Below, one piece after another: positions 11,671-23,715 of a stretch of 64,000 bases of DNA. Under the pieces are notes generated by a model. The model did not search any database. It was not told the DNA's origin and worked only from the letters and a program-made list of their open reading frames with translations. How positions within the stretch are numbered: the first letter of the stretch is position 1; each line of letters opens with the position of its first letter. The translations under genes were made by a program, and so were the position numbers. This DNA is from Erythroxylum novogranatense (Eukaryota; Streptophyta; Magnoliopsida; Malpighiales; Erythroxylaceae): the NCBI GenBank assembly GCA_029891385.1, contig CM057228.1:64424523-64488522 (forward strand), read 5' to 3'.

Positions 11671-14164
11671 TGTTGGGCTCGGGTCCCGTTTCCTATCCCG
11701 AGGTGACCGCTCGAGGTCATCGAGTAAGGATCGTGCGGGGGAAAGGTGTCAAAAACATTCAAATTTACAAGATCAGCAGCGGGAAAAAGGCGGGCTCGCT
11801 GCGGCGACAAAATGCTTGCTGCGGCGGACGCCTCTCAGGAGAGGGTTCGCCATGGCCGAACCTTGACATCACCGCGACGAGCTCTCATAGGACACGCCGC
11901 GATGAAAGACCAGCATCCACGCCGCCACGAACTCCCAAGGGAAGCACCGCGGCGAGCTCCCAATTTCTGAAACCCGACTCCAACATTTGCACATTCCATA
12001 CTAACACATGCACATTCATTCTAACTAAAAGTTAAACACACTCATATACAAAAGGTACTTTAGTTCTTCATGTCATTACAATTCAAAGAGATTGAACAAA
12101 CTTTGCTAACATAACACAATGCATATCAAAGCTTATCATAAAATACATAAGGATGCTCAATGTTGATATGCTTGAAAAGCTAACCAAAATTACTAACTTA
12201 GTACAAAAGCTTCTAACTATTGCGGAGTTTTTTCGATGCCTTGCAAGGATCAATTGTCGTCTTGAGTCGCACCTGAGGAGGGAAAATAATGGGTTGAGCT
12301 ACACAGCTCAGTGGCTAATATATTTATAGCCATCGACAACTAGCACAATTTCAAGCATATGTATGTATATATATACATGCAGTAATTCTAGCACTCACAC
12401 GATATTCAAGCAATTTACACATCCATCACATTTAATTCAACTCACAAAACATTTCACAACATATAACACTTAGTATGCTTCATAATGAACAGTTTAATTA
12501 TGCAATGATCATCACACGGCTTGAGGGTTCCATGAAACAGAATAAGGAAACTGAAGTTTACCCCATGAACAGAATGAGTCCATTTCGGAGCTCATATGCC
12601 ACAAGCGGGCAGCCGGGAGAAGGCTCTTGTCATCGTGCAAATGATGAACAGAATGGTTCCACTCTCTCCCAAACAAAAGCACATAATCATGCTCAGAATC
12701 ATTTTATCAGATGATATGGTTTCATGCTTTTCATATATACAGAATGTCATGACCGAAGTCGACGCATAACATGATCAAAATCAAAATTTACTTATATCAA
12801 TTCTCATGCTTCTTTCAAGATATACGAAATCAAAATCATTAAAATCTTATAACAAATCATTCTCAAACAATTAACCACATATTCAATCAAAATGTTATGC
12901 ATCTCACAATGCATAACATACAAAATATATTCACACATAGGCAAGAATTTGCCTAATCACACAATAACTATAAATACATCACCCACCTAATTCTGCTTGA
13001 AATCCAAGCTCAAGATTGCCTTTCTTCTTGCTCTTGCGTACGGTTTGCTTGATTTCCTAAATGCAAACAATTTTTCAATCAATGCACATTCAAAGAAAAT
13101 TCATAAGGCTTTAATAATCAAAACACGAACATTGAATCGGGTCAACTTTTCCATGATCGTTATGATCAAAGAAATGAAGACATTTGATAACACTTCCTTC
13201 TATAAAAATGTTCTTCATTGTCTTAAGTTTCTAATGAAACTAAACTCATTTCATTTGGTTCAAAAACATGGAAGTTATACGCCAAACATGTTGGGACTAA
13301 CCTTATGCTGAAACTATAATCTATATTCAACTTCCATCCAATATTTGAGATATTTAGAGACTTATTCAAAAATTACTTTCTTCATAAAACTTGTATCCCT
13401 ATGTCTCTAGGTTACAACGAATCAAAAATCACCTCATTTGGAAATCTACAACAAAAGTCATGTCCAAAATACCAAAACATGTCGGTGTAGGAAAATGGCC
13501 TCTTGCCGCGGCAAGAAAGCTGAAGCGCGTAGAGCAGGCCACGACGTGCGAGGCCGAAATCCTCCCAAAAACATATTTTTCCACATTCTTCAACTATAAA
13601 CTTCCCATCTTTAAAATATAACTCATCTTAACCCTAAATCATCATTCCTACTTCATTTCTAAACTCATTCCAACCCAAAATCAATCACAAACACAATAAA
13701 AATAAAAAACCCTAGAAGATCATAACACTTTTGTACACCATTCACTAAAAACTCCCTACACATATTCAACCCCATTTTTCACTCCTAATTATCATTAAAT
13801 AAGATTCAATCATCCAATTAATGTTTATACTTACTTGGAGAAGCTTCAAATTCTTCAATAATCTCAAGGCTCTAGCTTTCCCCTCTTTTTCCCTTCTTCT
13901 TCCTCTCTTCCACGATGCTCACCTCTCAAACAAGACAAAATCACTTCTTCTTCTAATTCACACCCTTAAAGCTTGTAAGGCATAAGTGATCTACCAAAAT
14001 TACCCCTCATGCATTCTTACTACATTTATACTTTAATTCCATCAATTCAAACAATAATTCCTCCTAACATTATCATGCTAATTACTCCAAAATAATAAAT
14101 CTAACTAGACCTCAAAATAAATTAAATCATACTTAATAAATAAATAAAAATTTGGGGTCCAACA
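11671..14164 (-). repeat. 5' LTR of the gypsy chromovirus
   Basis: It runs from TGTTGGGCTC to GGGGTCCAACA on the plus strand, 2494 bp, and is the partner of 4206-6735. It has the same internal layout: a GC-palindrome cluster near 11795-11955, a second short one near 13505-13550, and an AT-rich body. A block at 13395-13480 is also present in the solo LTRs at 20637 and 43299. On the minus strand the outer part would carry the promoter. Confidence 0.93.
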
Positions 14165-16163
14165 CTTTTTCTATTGAACAAAAAGGAAAGGATGTGTTAA
14201 TTCTTAATGATGATCTATAGTGTTGAGTTGATTATGTATGGCAAGCTATAGGAGAAAGGAAGTTTTAGAAGGGATTTTGTTGTGCCATATGATTCGATGC
14301 CACTCCATTATTGGTTTCTTCATCTGTAAGATGTCATTTATGATTCTATTAGACAGGTGGTGAGTTAAAAGTGTCATGATCAAGAGGATTTGGAGGGTAT
14401 TGGCATTACAAGTGGCTACAAGTGGCAATGAAGTGCTAGTTACTTCCAATTATGAATAAGTCAAGTTTAATGTGGAGTGGGAAGTTGATAGAGTTCCTTA
14501 GTAAGCTTGAAGACTTGATGAGAGCACCTTGACTAGACCAGTTACAATACCAAAATATATTAGCTTCCATTGCCAACAAAACAAGAAATATCATCTTCAT
14601 CCAAATTTACTGTATGCGATAGTTGGTTAAAAAAGAAAGAATTTTAAAGATTCATTCTTACTTTCCGTATGTACAGCCCAAGAGGATGTAATAGTGAATC
14701 CACTTGATCTATATCGAATTTCTATCTTTAAGAATCCAACAAAGCCTTTTCAAAATGATTGTTTGATTAGTGAGTTTAATATAATAATTACTCAAACCCC
14801 CTTCTTCTTTAGGATAGTAGATATCAGACCATTTAATTTTTGCATAGCCTTTTACACCATTTGAATAGTTCCATATGAAATCTTTAAAAATTCTCTCTAT
14901 GGATTTTATGACAAATTTGACAGAAATATATCATAGCCTCAGTAAATGTACAAGGATTTAAGCATCAATTTAATAAGCTGAAGTTTACTTGCAAAAGATA
15001 GAAATTTGTTCACCTAGGTATAAATTATATGTTGAATTTTCTCTACAAAAGGTATACATTCGAGGAATGTGAGCCTTTTTGTGGAGATAAGCAAACCTAG
15101 GTATAAGAAAAGTGGTGAATTCTCCTTCATTACAATTGTAGAAGCTATACATGAGGTTATATTTTAGACAAACTTTGAGATAATAAATTGGCTTTTATTG
15201 AGGTTGATCAATCCTGAAACAATTTCCAAGTTTTGGAAGGCCTTCATATAGTTGTTGATCAATTCCAAATTTCATCTGCAAAAAACAAGCGGGTCATTGG
15301 TAAAAGATAAGTTAGTTAGCCTGATTTTCTTACACTTCATGAGATACTTGAATTTGATATTGGACCACACTTCTAGCTTGATTATGGAGTTAATTATTTC
15401 CATCCACAAGATGAAAAGATATGGAGAGAGTGGGTCTCCTTTCTCAACTTTGAAGTAGTTTGAAGGGTTTCCATTAATCAGGATTGAGTAACTAGCAGTT
15501 GTTACCCATTCTTTGATCTATTTGATGTAAAATTATGGAAAACTGTAAGCCTCCATCATCTTCCAAATAAATTTCTGACTAATATAATCAAAGACCTTTT
15601 AGAAATCAATTTTAATAATGCAATTAGGAGTAAAATTTGTTCTTGAATAACTATTGAGAAGTTCTTGTACTACAAAGATATTGTCACCAATTTGTCGGTT
15701 ACTAATAAAGGCTCCCTGACTGTCACTGATGAGTGAAGCAATAGTTGTTTTCATTCTTATGGCAAGGATATTTAAGATGACTTTATAAAGAAATTTTGTA
15801 TAGGCTATAGGTTTGAAATCAATGAAGCAGTTGGGAGTATAACTTTTTGGTATTAAACACAGGAATGTCTTATTAATCTCCTCGAGAAGCACACATTTGG
15901 AAAAGAACTCCTTCACTACATTTTTAACAAATATACCAATGATTTCCCATTATTTTTAGTAGAAAAGGCCATTCAATCCATCATGGCCAGGGGCATTTGG
16001 CCCTCCATGTTGAAAAAAACTTCCTCAATTTCCTTATCATCCACATATTTGGTGAGCATGGTATAATCCATTTGATTTATTTTTAAAATAAAATGCACTA
16101 ACATCTATAACTAAAATTGATGTAATATTGTGGGTTCCAAGTAAGTTGTTGAAGTAAGTAATA
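14165..16163 (-). pseudogene. LINE ORF2: reverse transcriptase and zf-RVT start
   Basis: This is the middle part of the large minus-strand LINE. From right to left it holds the RT start with KYVDDKEIEEVFF and a PGHDG-like motif (consensus PGPDG) near 15970-16080. At 15599-15916 comes FLCLIPK, FKPIAYTKFLYKVI, SQGAFISNRQIGDNI and CIIKIDF. Near 15290-15310 the catalytic motif that should read F-A-D-D is F-T-N-D, so one catalytic Asp is lost. At 14246-14449 the zinc-binding region begins with WHRIIWHNKIPSKTSF. Further stops lie between these. Bases 14165-14169 are the right CTTTT target duplication of the gypsy element; 16159-16163 (TAATA) is the left target duplication of the solo copia LTR. Confidence 0.85.
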
Positions 16164-18271
16164 TGTTTGATCGGAAAATGAAAGCATGCTATATTTGGAG
16201 AACTGGTAGATTTCAAAACTTTTTAGAAATCATATTTGCAATAGAAGCAACATATCCAAATCATCATGCCAATCCATATATGATATGGTATAAGGATAAT
16301 AATAGACATAAACAAGATGAAGAGTATTACCGACTCCTTTGCTACAGTTTTAATTCCTCGTTGCGTTATCCTCTCCTTCATCTTGGATCCAAAACCTTTG
16401 TTTTTGAATATTTTCCTTTAGTAATCTATCTTCTCCTTTTTGTTGTATCCTCAACCAATTTGATTTTCCTCTTGTTCTTCTAGGACAATTTGGTTAACAA
16501 AATCCTTTGGTGGGAAAGGAAAAGAAATGTTTGGAGGAGATTTTTCTTAGAAGAAAATGAACCAAAAATGAGACTCTTCTCTTGCTAATTTCGGTTCACT
16601 CATGCATGAAAGGAGGGAGAGAGTCAAACCATGCAAGAACTCTTTATTACACACTCAATTTCGATTATGTATAGTATGGAAGAAGAGAATAGCATCCAAT
16701 GCATCACTTCTTTCATTAATCAATCATAAAGTAGCCAATAAATGAGACTCTTCTCATTTATCTTTAAGGTGGATATATGAAAAGACTATTAACCTATACA
16801 TGACCTACCAATTTTGGTTTTGGAAGATGGAAGAAGGAAGATGGTCTATCCAATGCCCATACTTCTTCTTTAACCCAATGAATGCTAATAAGTTATATGC
16901 TAACATTAAAAGATAACCATTAAACCATTTAATGGTAAGTTCATAACTCCATTTAATGATGATAAACCATAATAAAGACCATCTTTATTTAGCATTTGAA
17001 TGTTAAATGTGTAGATGCACATTCAACCCTAATAAAACCAAAAATGCTACTCCTTTATTTAAATTTTTTTTAATATAATTAATCTAATCAATTACATTAA
17101 ACCAAAGTGTAGCCCATTTCTAAATGTACATTTGGTCTTCTAATTAACCATTAATTAAAGCAAGCCCAACATTCAATTATAGGCTTTTAAAACCTCCAAT
17201 TATATTTTTTACTTATCTTGATAATCTTCCTTGAAGTCAAGTGGGGAATCTTATTGAACTTTGATAATTGAAGCTCCAATAAGCTTAGAATTAACTTAAT
17301 CTCATTAGAATTAATTCTAGCTTATTAACTAAATGTCATTCCACTAAAGACAATTAGTTAAACTCTTGAATTATTAAATATTATAAGAATACATATTTTA
17401 TGTCTAATTGTAAACCCTATTTAGAACCTTATTATAGCCATCCGCACAACAAAGGGTAAAATTATCGTTTTGCCCTTATGTTGGTTTTTCCTTCTAGATC
17501 TCCCGTTTTACTTTATATGGTGATTAACACACAAGATCTCATCTTAGTGTTAAGACTTGATGGGTAGCTAGTCCATCAAACTACCAGCGTCAGTTTAATC
17601 ACCAAATCTCCTTAAAACATTTAGAAGTGATGATATCACTATAAACTCTTTATTTTAGTGAATGTTCCCTGATACATGTTTCAATTAATAATTCTAACAT
17701 GTAGACACTAGATTAATACTCTGTAAAAATCCATTATGATCATATCAAAAATTATAATTAACCACATACGAGTTCACCACTCATCAAATTATGGTTCATA
17801 ATAAGCGAATGCTTAAGTTGTATGTTTTAAGATTAAAGTAATGACCCACTTTATTCTTAAAAACACACTTGATTCCAGATTCATTTAATAGTGTCATTAT
17901 CGATAGTCAACTATTATCATGATATGAAACTTATCATTCCCTTGAAGTAAACTCCTTTACTTATATGGACATAAATGCCAACACTATAGTCTAAACAATA
18001 ATCAAGCGACCAGCTTGATTATTCAATTGTGAATCAATTAATTTAGATTTTAATAATATACACGTTTCCCATACATCTCTATGTATATGTATATTACCTA
18101 CAAAAGAATCATGGTACCTTTTGACTAGATATATAATGCTCAAACAAATAAAAACAAACTCTTTTGTTTCATTAATAATAAATATTTTCATTACAAAACT
18201 GTAATTGGAAAAAAATTAAGTTACATGTAAATACACTTGCTTTCCAGGGCACTATTTACATAACTCCAACA
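16164..18271 (-). mobile_element. Solo LTR of the copia family found intact at 26738
   Basis: It starts TGTTTGATCGG and ends ACTCCAACA, 2108 bp. It matches both LTRs of the complete copia element (26738-28830 and 34263-36359) along its length. A perfect target duplication TAATA flanks it (16159-16163 and 18272-18276), and no internal sequence remains. This is the product expected from recombination between the two LTRs of one insertion. It interrupts LINE ORF2 just before the RT start motif, and the LINE protein resumes on the other side. Confidence 0.93.
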
Positions 18272-18373
18272 TAATAGCCTCATCCATAATATCCTTTTAG
18301 TTTTGATGGATCAATCCCTCAACATAATAGCCTCATCCATAATATCCTTTTAGTTTTGATGGATCAATCCCTC
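18268..18373. repeat. 53-bp tandem duplication across an LTR junction
   Basis: Two identical 53-bp units, 18268-18320 and 18321-18373, begin AACATAATAGCC. The first unit contains the last four bases of the solo LTR and its target duplication. The duplication therefore happened after the copia insertion. Confidence 0.95.
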
Positions 18374-20490
18374 ATTATTGGGGATGAATGAGATTCTATT
18401 TTTTTTTAGGGTTAGGATGGATTTAAAGAACTTTGAGTATTTATCTCCATCTTTGAGTCCGTTGATCCCAGATCTTTGTTAAACCAAAGAGTTTTGGTTT
18501 CTAACTGAGTTCATATAATGGGAGAGAGCTAGCTTTTCTTTTGCAATAAATGAAGGATCATTTGGTGAAAGGGAGAGAATTTTATGTTTGTCAGTGACCT
18601 CCTTCCTGGCTTTTAGTATAACTTCATCGATGAAACCCCATGATGACTGTAAGGTTTTACGCTCTTGCTTGATTGCTTTCAACTTCTACACATAAATAAA
18701 TTGCTTGGCTCCCTTAAAGAAACTGTTAACACCATTCATATAAGCATCATTGAAACATGATATATGAATCAAGTAATTATTAAATCTAAAAGGGAGATAG
18801 TTGATAGTCTTTTAAAAGAGATTCTTAGTTTTAATTGCAATGTGATTTGTAAAAAAGGGGTCCTGGAATATGGCATAGTTATTGGGAAATTGTGCTAGCC
18901 ATTTAGCATTAACTAATGCTCTATCAAACTTCTTTATAATAAACTAAATATTTGACCAAGTGAACCTGTGGCTAGAGAAGTTCAGCTTTTTCATCCTTAA
19001 TAAGTCTAGACATTGCTTAAAATCATCTCATTAGTTTCAAAGATTACAGTTTCCTTAAGCCTCAGATTTACCAAATCGACCAAGGCAAATTAGATTCTTT
19101 GTTAAAGACAATGAGATTACTTCAAGAGTAATCCTTTAGAACCTAAACTTTCTTGCATAGATAACGAAAGGGTGCCAATTTTATCATACAAAAAATACAT
19201 TCTAAAGTACATAATTTGATCAGTGGAGTGGAGGAGTTACACTCGAATTTGATCAATCCTATAGCATAAGATGATTCTTCCATTCATATGATGTGAATGA
19301 TTAGTTATCTGCTACCAATAAGGTCCAAGGATATTTAGCTGACCAAGATTCTCTATTTTTTGTTTCATGTAGTCCTACAATAATAGGCTTCCCCCTCTTG
19401 ACAAAATCCCTTAAAGTAATTTGCTTTGTTAGGCTATTTAATAATTTGAAATTCCACTTTATGGACACATTAAAAAAGTTATATTTGGAGCTTTTTCTGT
19501 TGCTCCTTTAAGATTTGCTCCTCTCTATGATTTGAAATGGCATAGTCAATTCCTTATTTTCAATGTCTACATCATTTCTAGCTTGGTGAATTGATGAATG
19601 TGTGTCCTTTTCTAGTGTATTGATATTAGTATGGGTGCTTGGTGAAGAGTTATTTATGAGTTTTTCACTAGGTGAATTAGTGCTGTCAGTTTTGGGGTCT
19701 GTAGATGTTGAAGGACCAACTTTGGGATCTACAGGTGTTAAAGGTGGGTTAACTTAAGAAGGCTCTTGAAATATGACAAATGTTTTAACATGGGACTGAA
19801 ATAAAACATATGGAGTGTTCATTGTAGTTGATATAGGCTCTTTACCCTTGTCACTTATGCTAGATATTTCTTCCTCAACAATGATATTTGCAATTAACTC
19901 ATGATAGCTTCTGGTTTGGAACTTTTTTTTTTAGGTTTCCAAATTTTCCCTTGATGATTAGGAAGAGGTTTCCATTGATAGGAGATAGCAATATTGTTCT
20001 CCCATAGCTTTTTTTCTTCAATAATTCTCATAATAGGGATTTCATTTGGAAGGTCTTTGAGAGTTCAACACTTACATAAATACAAGCATATCCAACTCTT
20101 TTTTTTCTAAGCAATAGTTTCATCAATGTAAAGAGCTACTGAGGGCACTCAATCCTTATGTGGTCTAGTATTCAATAGGGACATTGTGGAAGTGAATCTA
20201 TCGAGGAATGTCCTGAGTCTTGACTGATTATAACTTTAGGCTTGGCTGCCAAATCTACAAAAACAAAGGCTAATTTCTAGCATGTAAGGGCCTTCTCTAA
20301 AATTTTATGTGCTTAAAAGGCTAAGTTAAAAGTGCATAAGATGAGATTTTCCTTAGTTAGAAGCCATTTATTGATGATTAGGAAGGGGGTTAGTAATCAA
20401 AGAAGAAATCAACTAATGTGGCTTCCCAATAATGTGCAGCATTCTTTGTAATAGTCAGTTTACAAACCTATTGAGGGATTGAAGTGTTAG
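18272..20490 (-). pseudogene. LINE ORF1 (DUF4283-like) and ORF2 endonuclease
   Basis: This is the 5' part of the minus-strand LINE. Around 20120-20260 broken frames give IHFHNVPIEY then GLSALSSSLH, matching the DUF4283 region of plant LINE or gag-like ORF1 proteins. Around 19330-19460 the endonuclease N-terminus appears as KRGKPIIVGLHETK (consensus GL-ETK). Around 18880-18990 its end appears as HRFTWSN and KKFDRALVNAKW. At 18479-18682 comes the linker KAIKQERKTLQSSWGF, and near 18400-18460 GDKYSKFFKSIL (consensus GDRNTKFFH). The order matches an L1-type ORF1-ORF2. Many stops show an old copy. The 5' limit near 20490 is approximate. Confidence 0.8.
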
Positions 20491-20636
20491 ATTATTGAAT
20501 TACATTATATTAGAATGAATTTAGTGCATCTAAGATATGATTTTTATGATTTCATTCACATGCATAATATGGGCATACACGCATGAATTTTGATTTAGAA
20601 AAATTGCACTCAATTGATATGTTCCGGGGTATGAAA
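20491..20636. other. Unassigned AT-rich spacer with target duplication
   Basis: There is no recognisable coding sequence. It could be the LINE 5' untranslated region. Bases 20632-20636 (TGAAA) are the left target duplication of the next solo LTR. Confidence 0.5.
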
Positions 20637-23081
20637 TGTTGGGCCTGATTTTCCTCTTTCTTGTTAAATCAGCATGTTTAAATTTATTTTGAGGTTTAGT
20701 TTTCTTAAATGCATTTGGTTAGAATAATCTGAGGTTTTAGTGCTTAGGTTGATGGAATTTAAATGGAGGAATTAAGTTTAAATTAGAGTTTTATATGTTG
20801 TTAGAAAGTAAAGGAATAAGATGGTATGGGGGCAATTTGGGTAGTTCACTTAAGTTTGAGAGGCTAAGGCTTATATCGAAGGGTATAATGGACATTTGAT
20901 GGTTATTAGGAGTGGAAATTAGAAGAAGAAAAATAAAAAGAAGAGGGAAAGAAGAGAGTGTCGTGGAAGAAAGGAAGAAAAGACGGAAAAGCTAGGGTTT
21001 TGGGAAATTTTGAAGAACTTGAAGACTTTGAGGCTAAAACAAGTAAGTATGAGTTTATTCCATCTTGTTTTTGTTATATGAAACCCCAAATATAGCTTAA
21101 CATGTGTGGAAAGTGTTAGTGAATGCTTTATGCAAGTGTTCTCTTTTAGGGTTAGTGATCCAAGATAGATTTTGATGTTTTGTTAATAATATTGGTTTGA
21201 AATGAAGTAGAAGAGATGTTTTAATGTTAAGATAGGTTATAATTGAAAGATGGGAAGTGTATGGGTGATGAAGGTTGAAAAAATATCTTTGGAATGTTTA
21301 TGGGAACGTTCGTCGCGGCGAACTGCTAGCCTCGCCGCAGCGCGCACCACCAAATTCTCTGCGGCGAGCTTCTTTCCGCCGCGGCGAGGACCCATTTTCC
21401 TGCACAGACATGCTTTGGTATTGTGGGTATAACTTTTTCTGTAGATGTCCAAATGAGGTGATTTTTTATTTTTTGTAAACTAGAGACATAAGGATACAAT
21501 TTTGGTGAAGAAATGAAGTTAAAATTCGGTCTCTAAAAATCTTAAATGTTGGATGGAAGTTGAGCATAGAATTTTGTTTCATGCATAAGGAAGGTCCGAA
21601 ATTGTTTAGGTAGTAACTCTTCGAATATTGAACCAAATTGAATGAAATTTTGGTTATTGTTTAAGGAAATCAATAGAAGCAAGAGGAGCAAGAGTAAAAA
21701 CACATTTGAGCAAGTAACAAGCAAGGATTTCAGGTGGGTTACAATTTTATGATTAAGTAATAAGCCACTAATGTTTTCTTTCAAACGATGGAAATAAACG
21801 ATTTCAACTACTCCATGAACATGTTTTATAACTCTTTGAATGCTTTGAAAAAGCTTTATGTGTTTGGTATGAGCTTATTGCGTTGATGATTTGTGAAAAG
21901 AATATGAAAATGATTTATGAAAAGATACTATGTTTGAAAAAGATCAAGTTTCAAAAATTTGCCATTTTGGGCAACAAGTTTACAAGATATGAAATACATG
22001 TTATCTGGGTTTGTGTTGGTCCCCAAAGTTAAGTCAAGTGCACTTATCAAAGGCTTCACACGCCTGCCCGTTAGTGGCATTGGAGCTCCTTTAAGGACTC
22101 CCATAAGTTTACGGCTACATAGGACCACTACGCGGAAATGTGTAGTACGTTCTGTTCACGGCTGCACAGGACCCTTAGAGGAAATGTGTAGTACGCTCTG
22201 TTTTGGGATCCACCCAAGCCATTTTGTTGTTCCTATGTGTTTATGATTTGTGAACAAATTGAGGAATGCATGATTTATGTTGATTACGAATTGTTTGACA
22301 AATGAGAATTTTGAGCTATATGTTCTTTATGATTCAATGTGAATTCTTTAATGAAAATGAGTATTTCAATGGTTTTATTTGTTAATGGTTATAAAATTGT
22401 TGCCCACAAGCTTTATAGCTCAGCCCCCATTCTCCTCCCCCTATTCAAGTGATGAGCAAGAGATCGACTAGGTCCAGAGTTACGGCATCACTCTGAAGTG
22501 TCATACTTTTATATTTTGTTAGAGTTTTGGAAATTCAAGGCTTTAGCAGCATTTCAAGTTTTATTAGTTCAAATGTATTTTGTATTTTTGGTTCTTGAAC
22601 TCAACTAATGTATTATGGCTTTAAATGCCATTAAAGCTTTGTAAAACTCTTCTTTTGGTTATCAATGAGATATGGTTAATATTGATTTTAGCTTCAAACC
22701 TTTCACATTAAATTGTTTTATCATGAGGATAAGATTTTGGAAGGTTGTGTTTATGTTCAAGTTTATTTTATGTTGGGTTGCTTTGATGAAAATGGCTGAA
22801 AATTTGAAGTTATGGGTTCTGTGGAAAACGGCTCTCGCCGCGACGAGACCTTTTGCTCGCCACGACGTAGGCAAAATTGCGGGTTAGCCGCAGCGAAAGT
22901 TCATTCGTCATTGGCATAACTACCCGAAAGGTTTCGTCGCAATTAAACAACATATGTTCATGACGCCTGCCTTTGCTTCCGAGGGATCTTTCTTCTAAAT
23001 TTTCAACTTCTAAGTCTTTCCTCCACGCTCAAGTTTCATGCTTTCGTGTTCGATGTTGGGCTTCGAAATCGGGGTCCAACA
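20637..23081 (+). mobile_element. Solo LTR of a chromovirus-related gypsy family
   Basis: It runs TGTTGGGCCTG to GGGGTCCAACA, 2445 bp, with a perfect TGAAA target duplication at 20632-20636 and 23082-23086. Its sequence lines up with the reverse complement of the chromovirus LTR 4206-6735: the outer AT-rich start, the block before CTAGGGTTTT, GC-palindrome clusters at 21308-21390 and 22832-22895, and the block at 21405-21495. The element therefore pointed along the plus strand. It is more diverged from 4206-6735 than that LTR is from its partner, so it is another subfamily or an older copy. An imperfect repeat of about 45 bp (AAATGTGTAGTACG twice) lies at 22115-22205. Confidence 0.92.
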
Positions 23082-23715
23082 TGAAACTTTCTAAATAATT
23101 ATGACATGATTGTGTACTTCTAATGTCATTTATTTTGATTTATCAATAAAAAAAATTGATGGATTATAATTAGTAATTTGGAGTTATTTGTCATAATTAG
23201 AGGATTGGTGGATTAATATGTACATTTAGACTAGGAGAAATTTTAAGTAGCAAGACAACTGACATGTGGAAATTTAGGATGACTAAGCCTATAAAATGAG
23301 TAATAGATGGCCTAGAGAATTGAGTGACAATGGCAGAGGAACTAAGTAAAATTTAGTAGCTTAAAGAGTGGACATATGTCTTGTTTGTTTTCTTGACAAG
23401 TATCCTTCTACTAATCTTACACCTATACCAACATAGACACTTCTAGCACCATCTTCATGTTTCTACTGTACTCTCTCCTTCTTCTCCCTCTCACTACTGA
23501 AATGTACTTCCCTTCACATCTTTATATTTTTCCGAAATTATGTTCGATAGCCACACCAAAATATACGCAAAAAATCCTTCATAAAGATAGTTTTAGAAGC
23601 AGAACATTGTTGAATTTGTTTTCATCTTCTTGTCTTTGCTGAAACTATCATACTCCCATCTTGTTCTTGGGATGATTGATAGTGCTTTTTGAGTGCATTC
23701 CAAAACTTACCTATC
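23082..23715. other. Unassigned intergenic stretch
   Basis: AT-rich DNA. A 61-codon frame at 23457-23642 starts with a hydrophobic stretch but has no family match I recognise and no supporting context. No TE boundary is visible. Confidence 0.4.

Larger units (their letters stand above)
4206..14164 (-). mobile_element. Complete Ty3/gypsy chromovirus with chromodomain
   Basis: This is a full-length element of 9959 bp. LTRs lie at 4206-6735 and 11671-14164, and a perfect 5-bp target duplication CTTTT is found at 4201-4205 and 14165-14169. It is oriented on the minus strand: primer-binding site beside the right LTR, then gag, protease, RT, RNase H, integrase, chromodomain, polypurine tract and left LTR. 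The chromodomain and the single gag-pol layout place it among plant chromoviruses; a Tekay/Del-like assignment is my inference. The polyprotein is broken by several stops and at least four frame changes, so this copy is not autonomous. It inserted into the zinc-binding C-terminal part of a minus-strand LINE ORF2. Confidence 0.95.

Noticed and set aside
23457..23642. A 61-codon frame with a signal-peptide-like start
   Set aside because: No family, no promoter or splice context; the hydrophobic start follows from CT-rich sequence.
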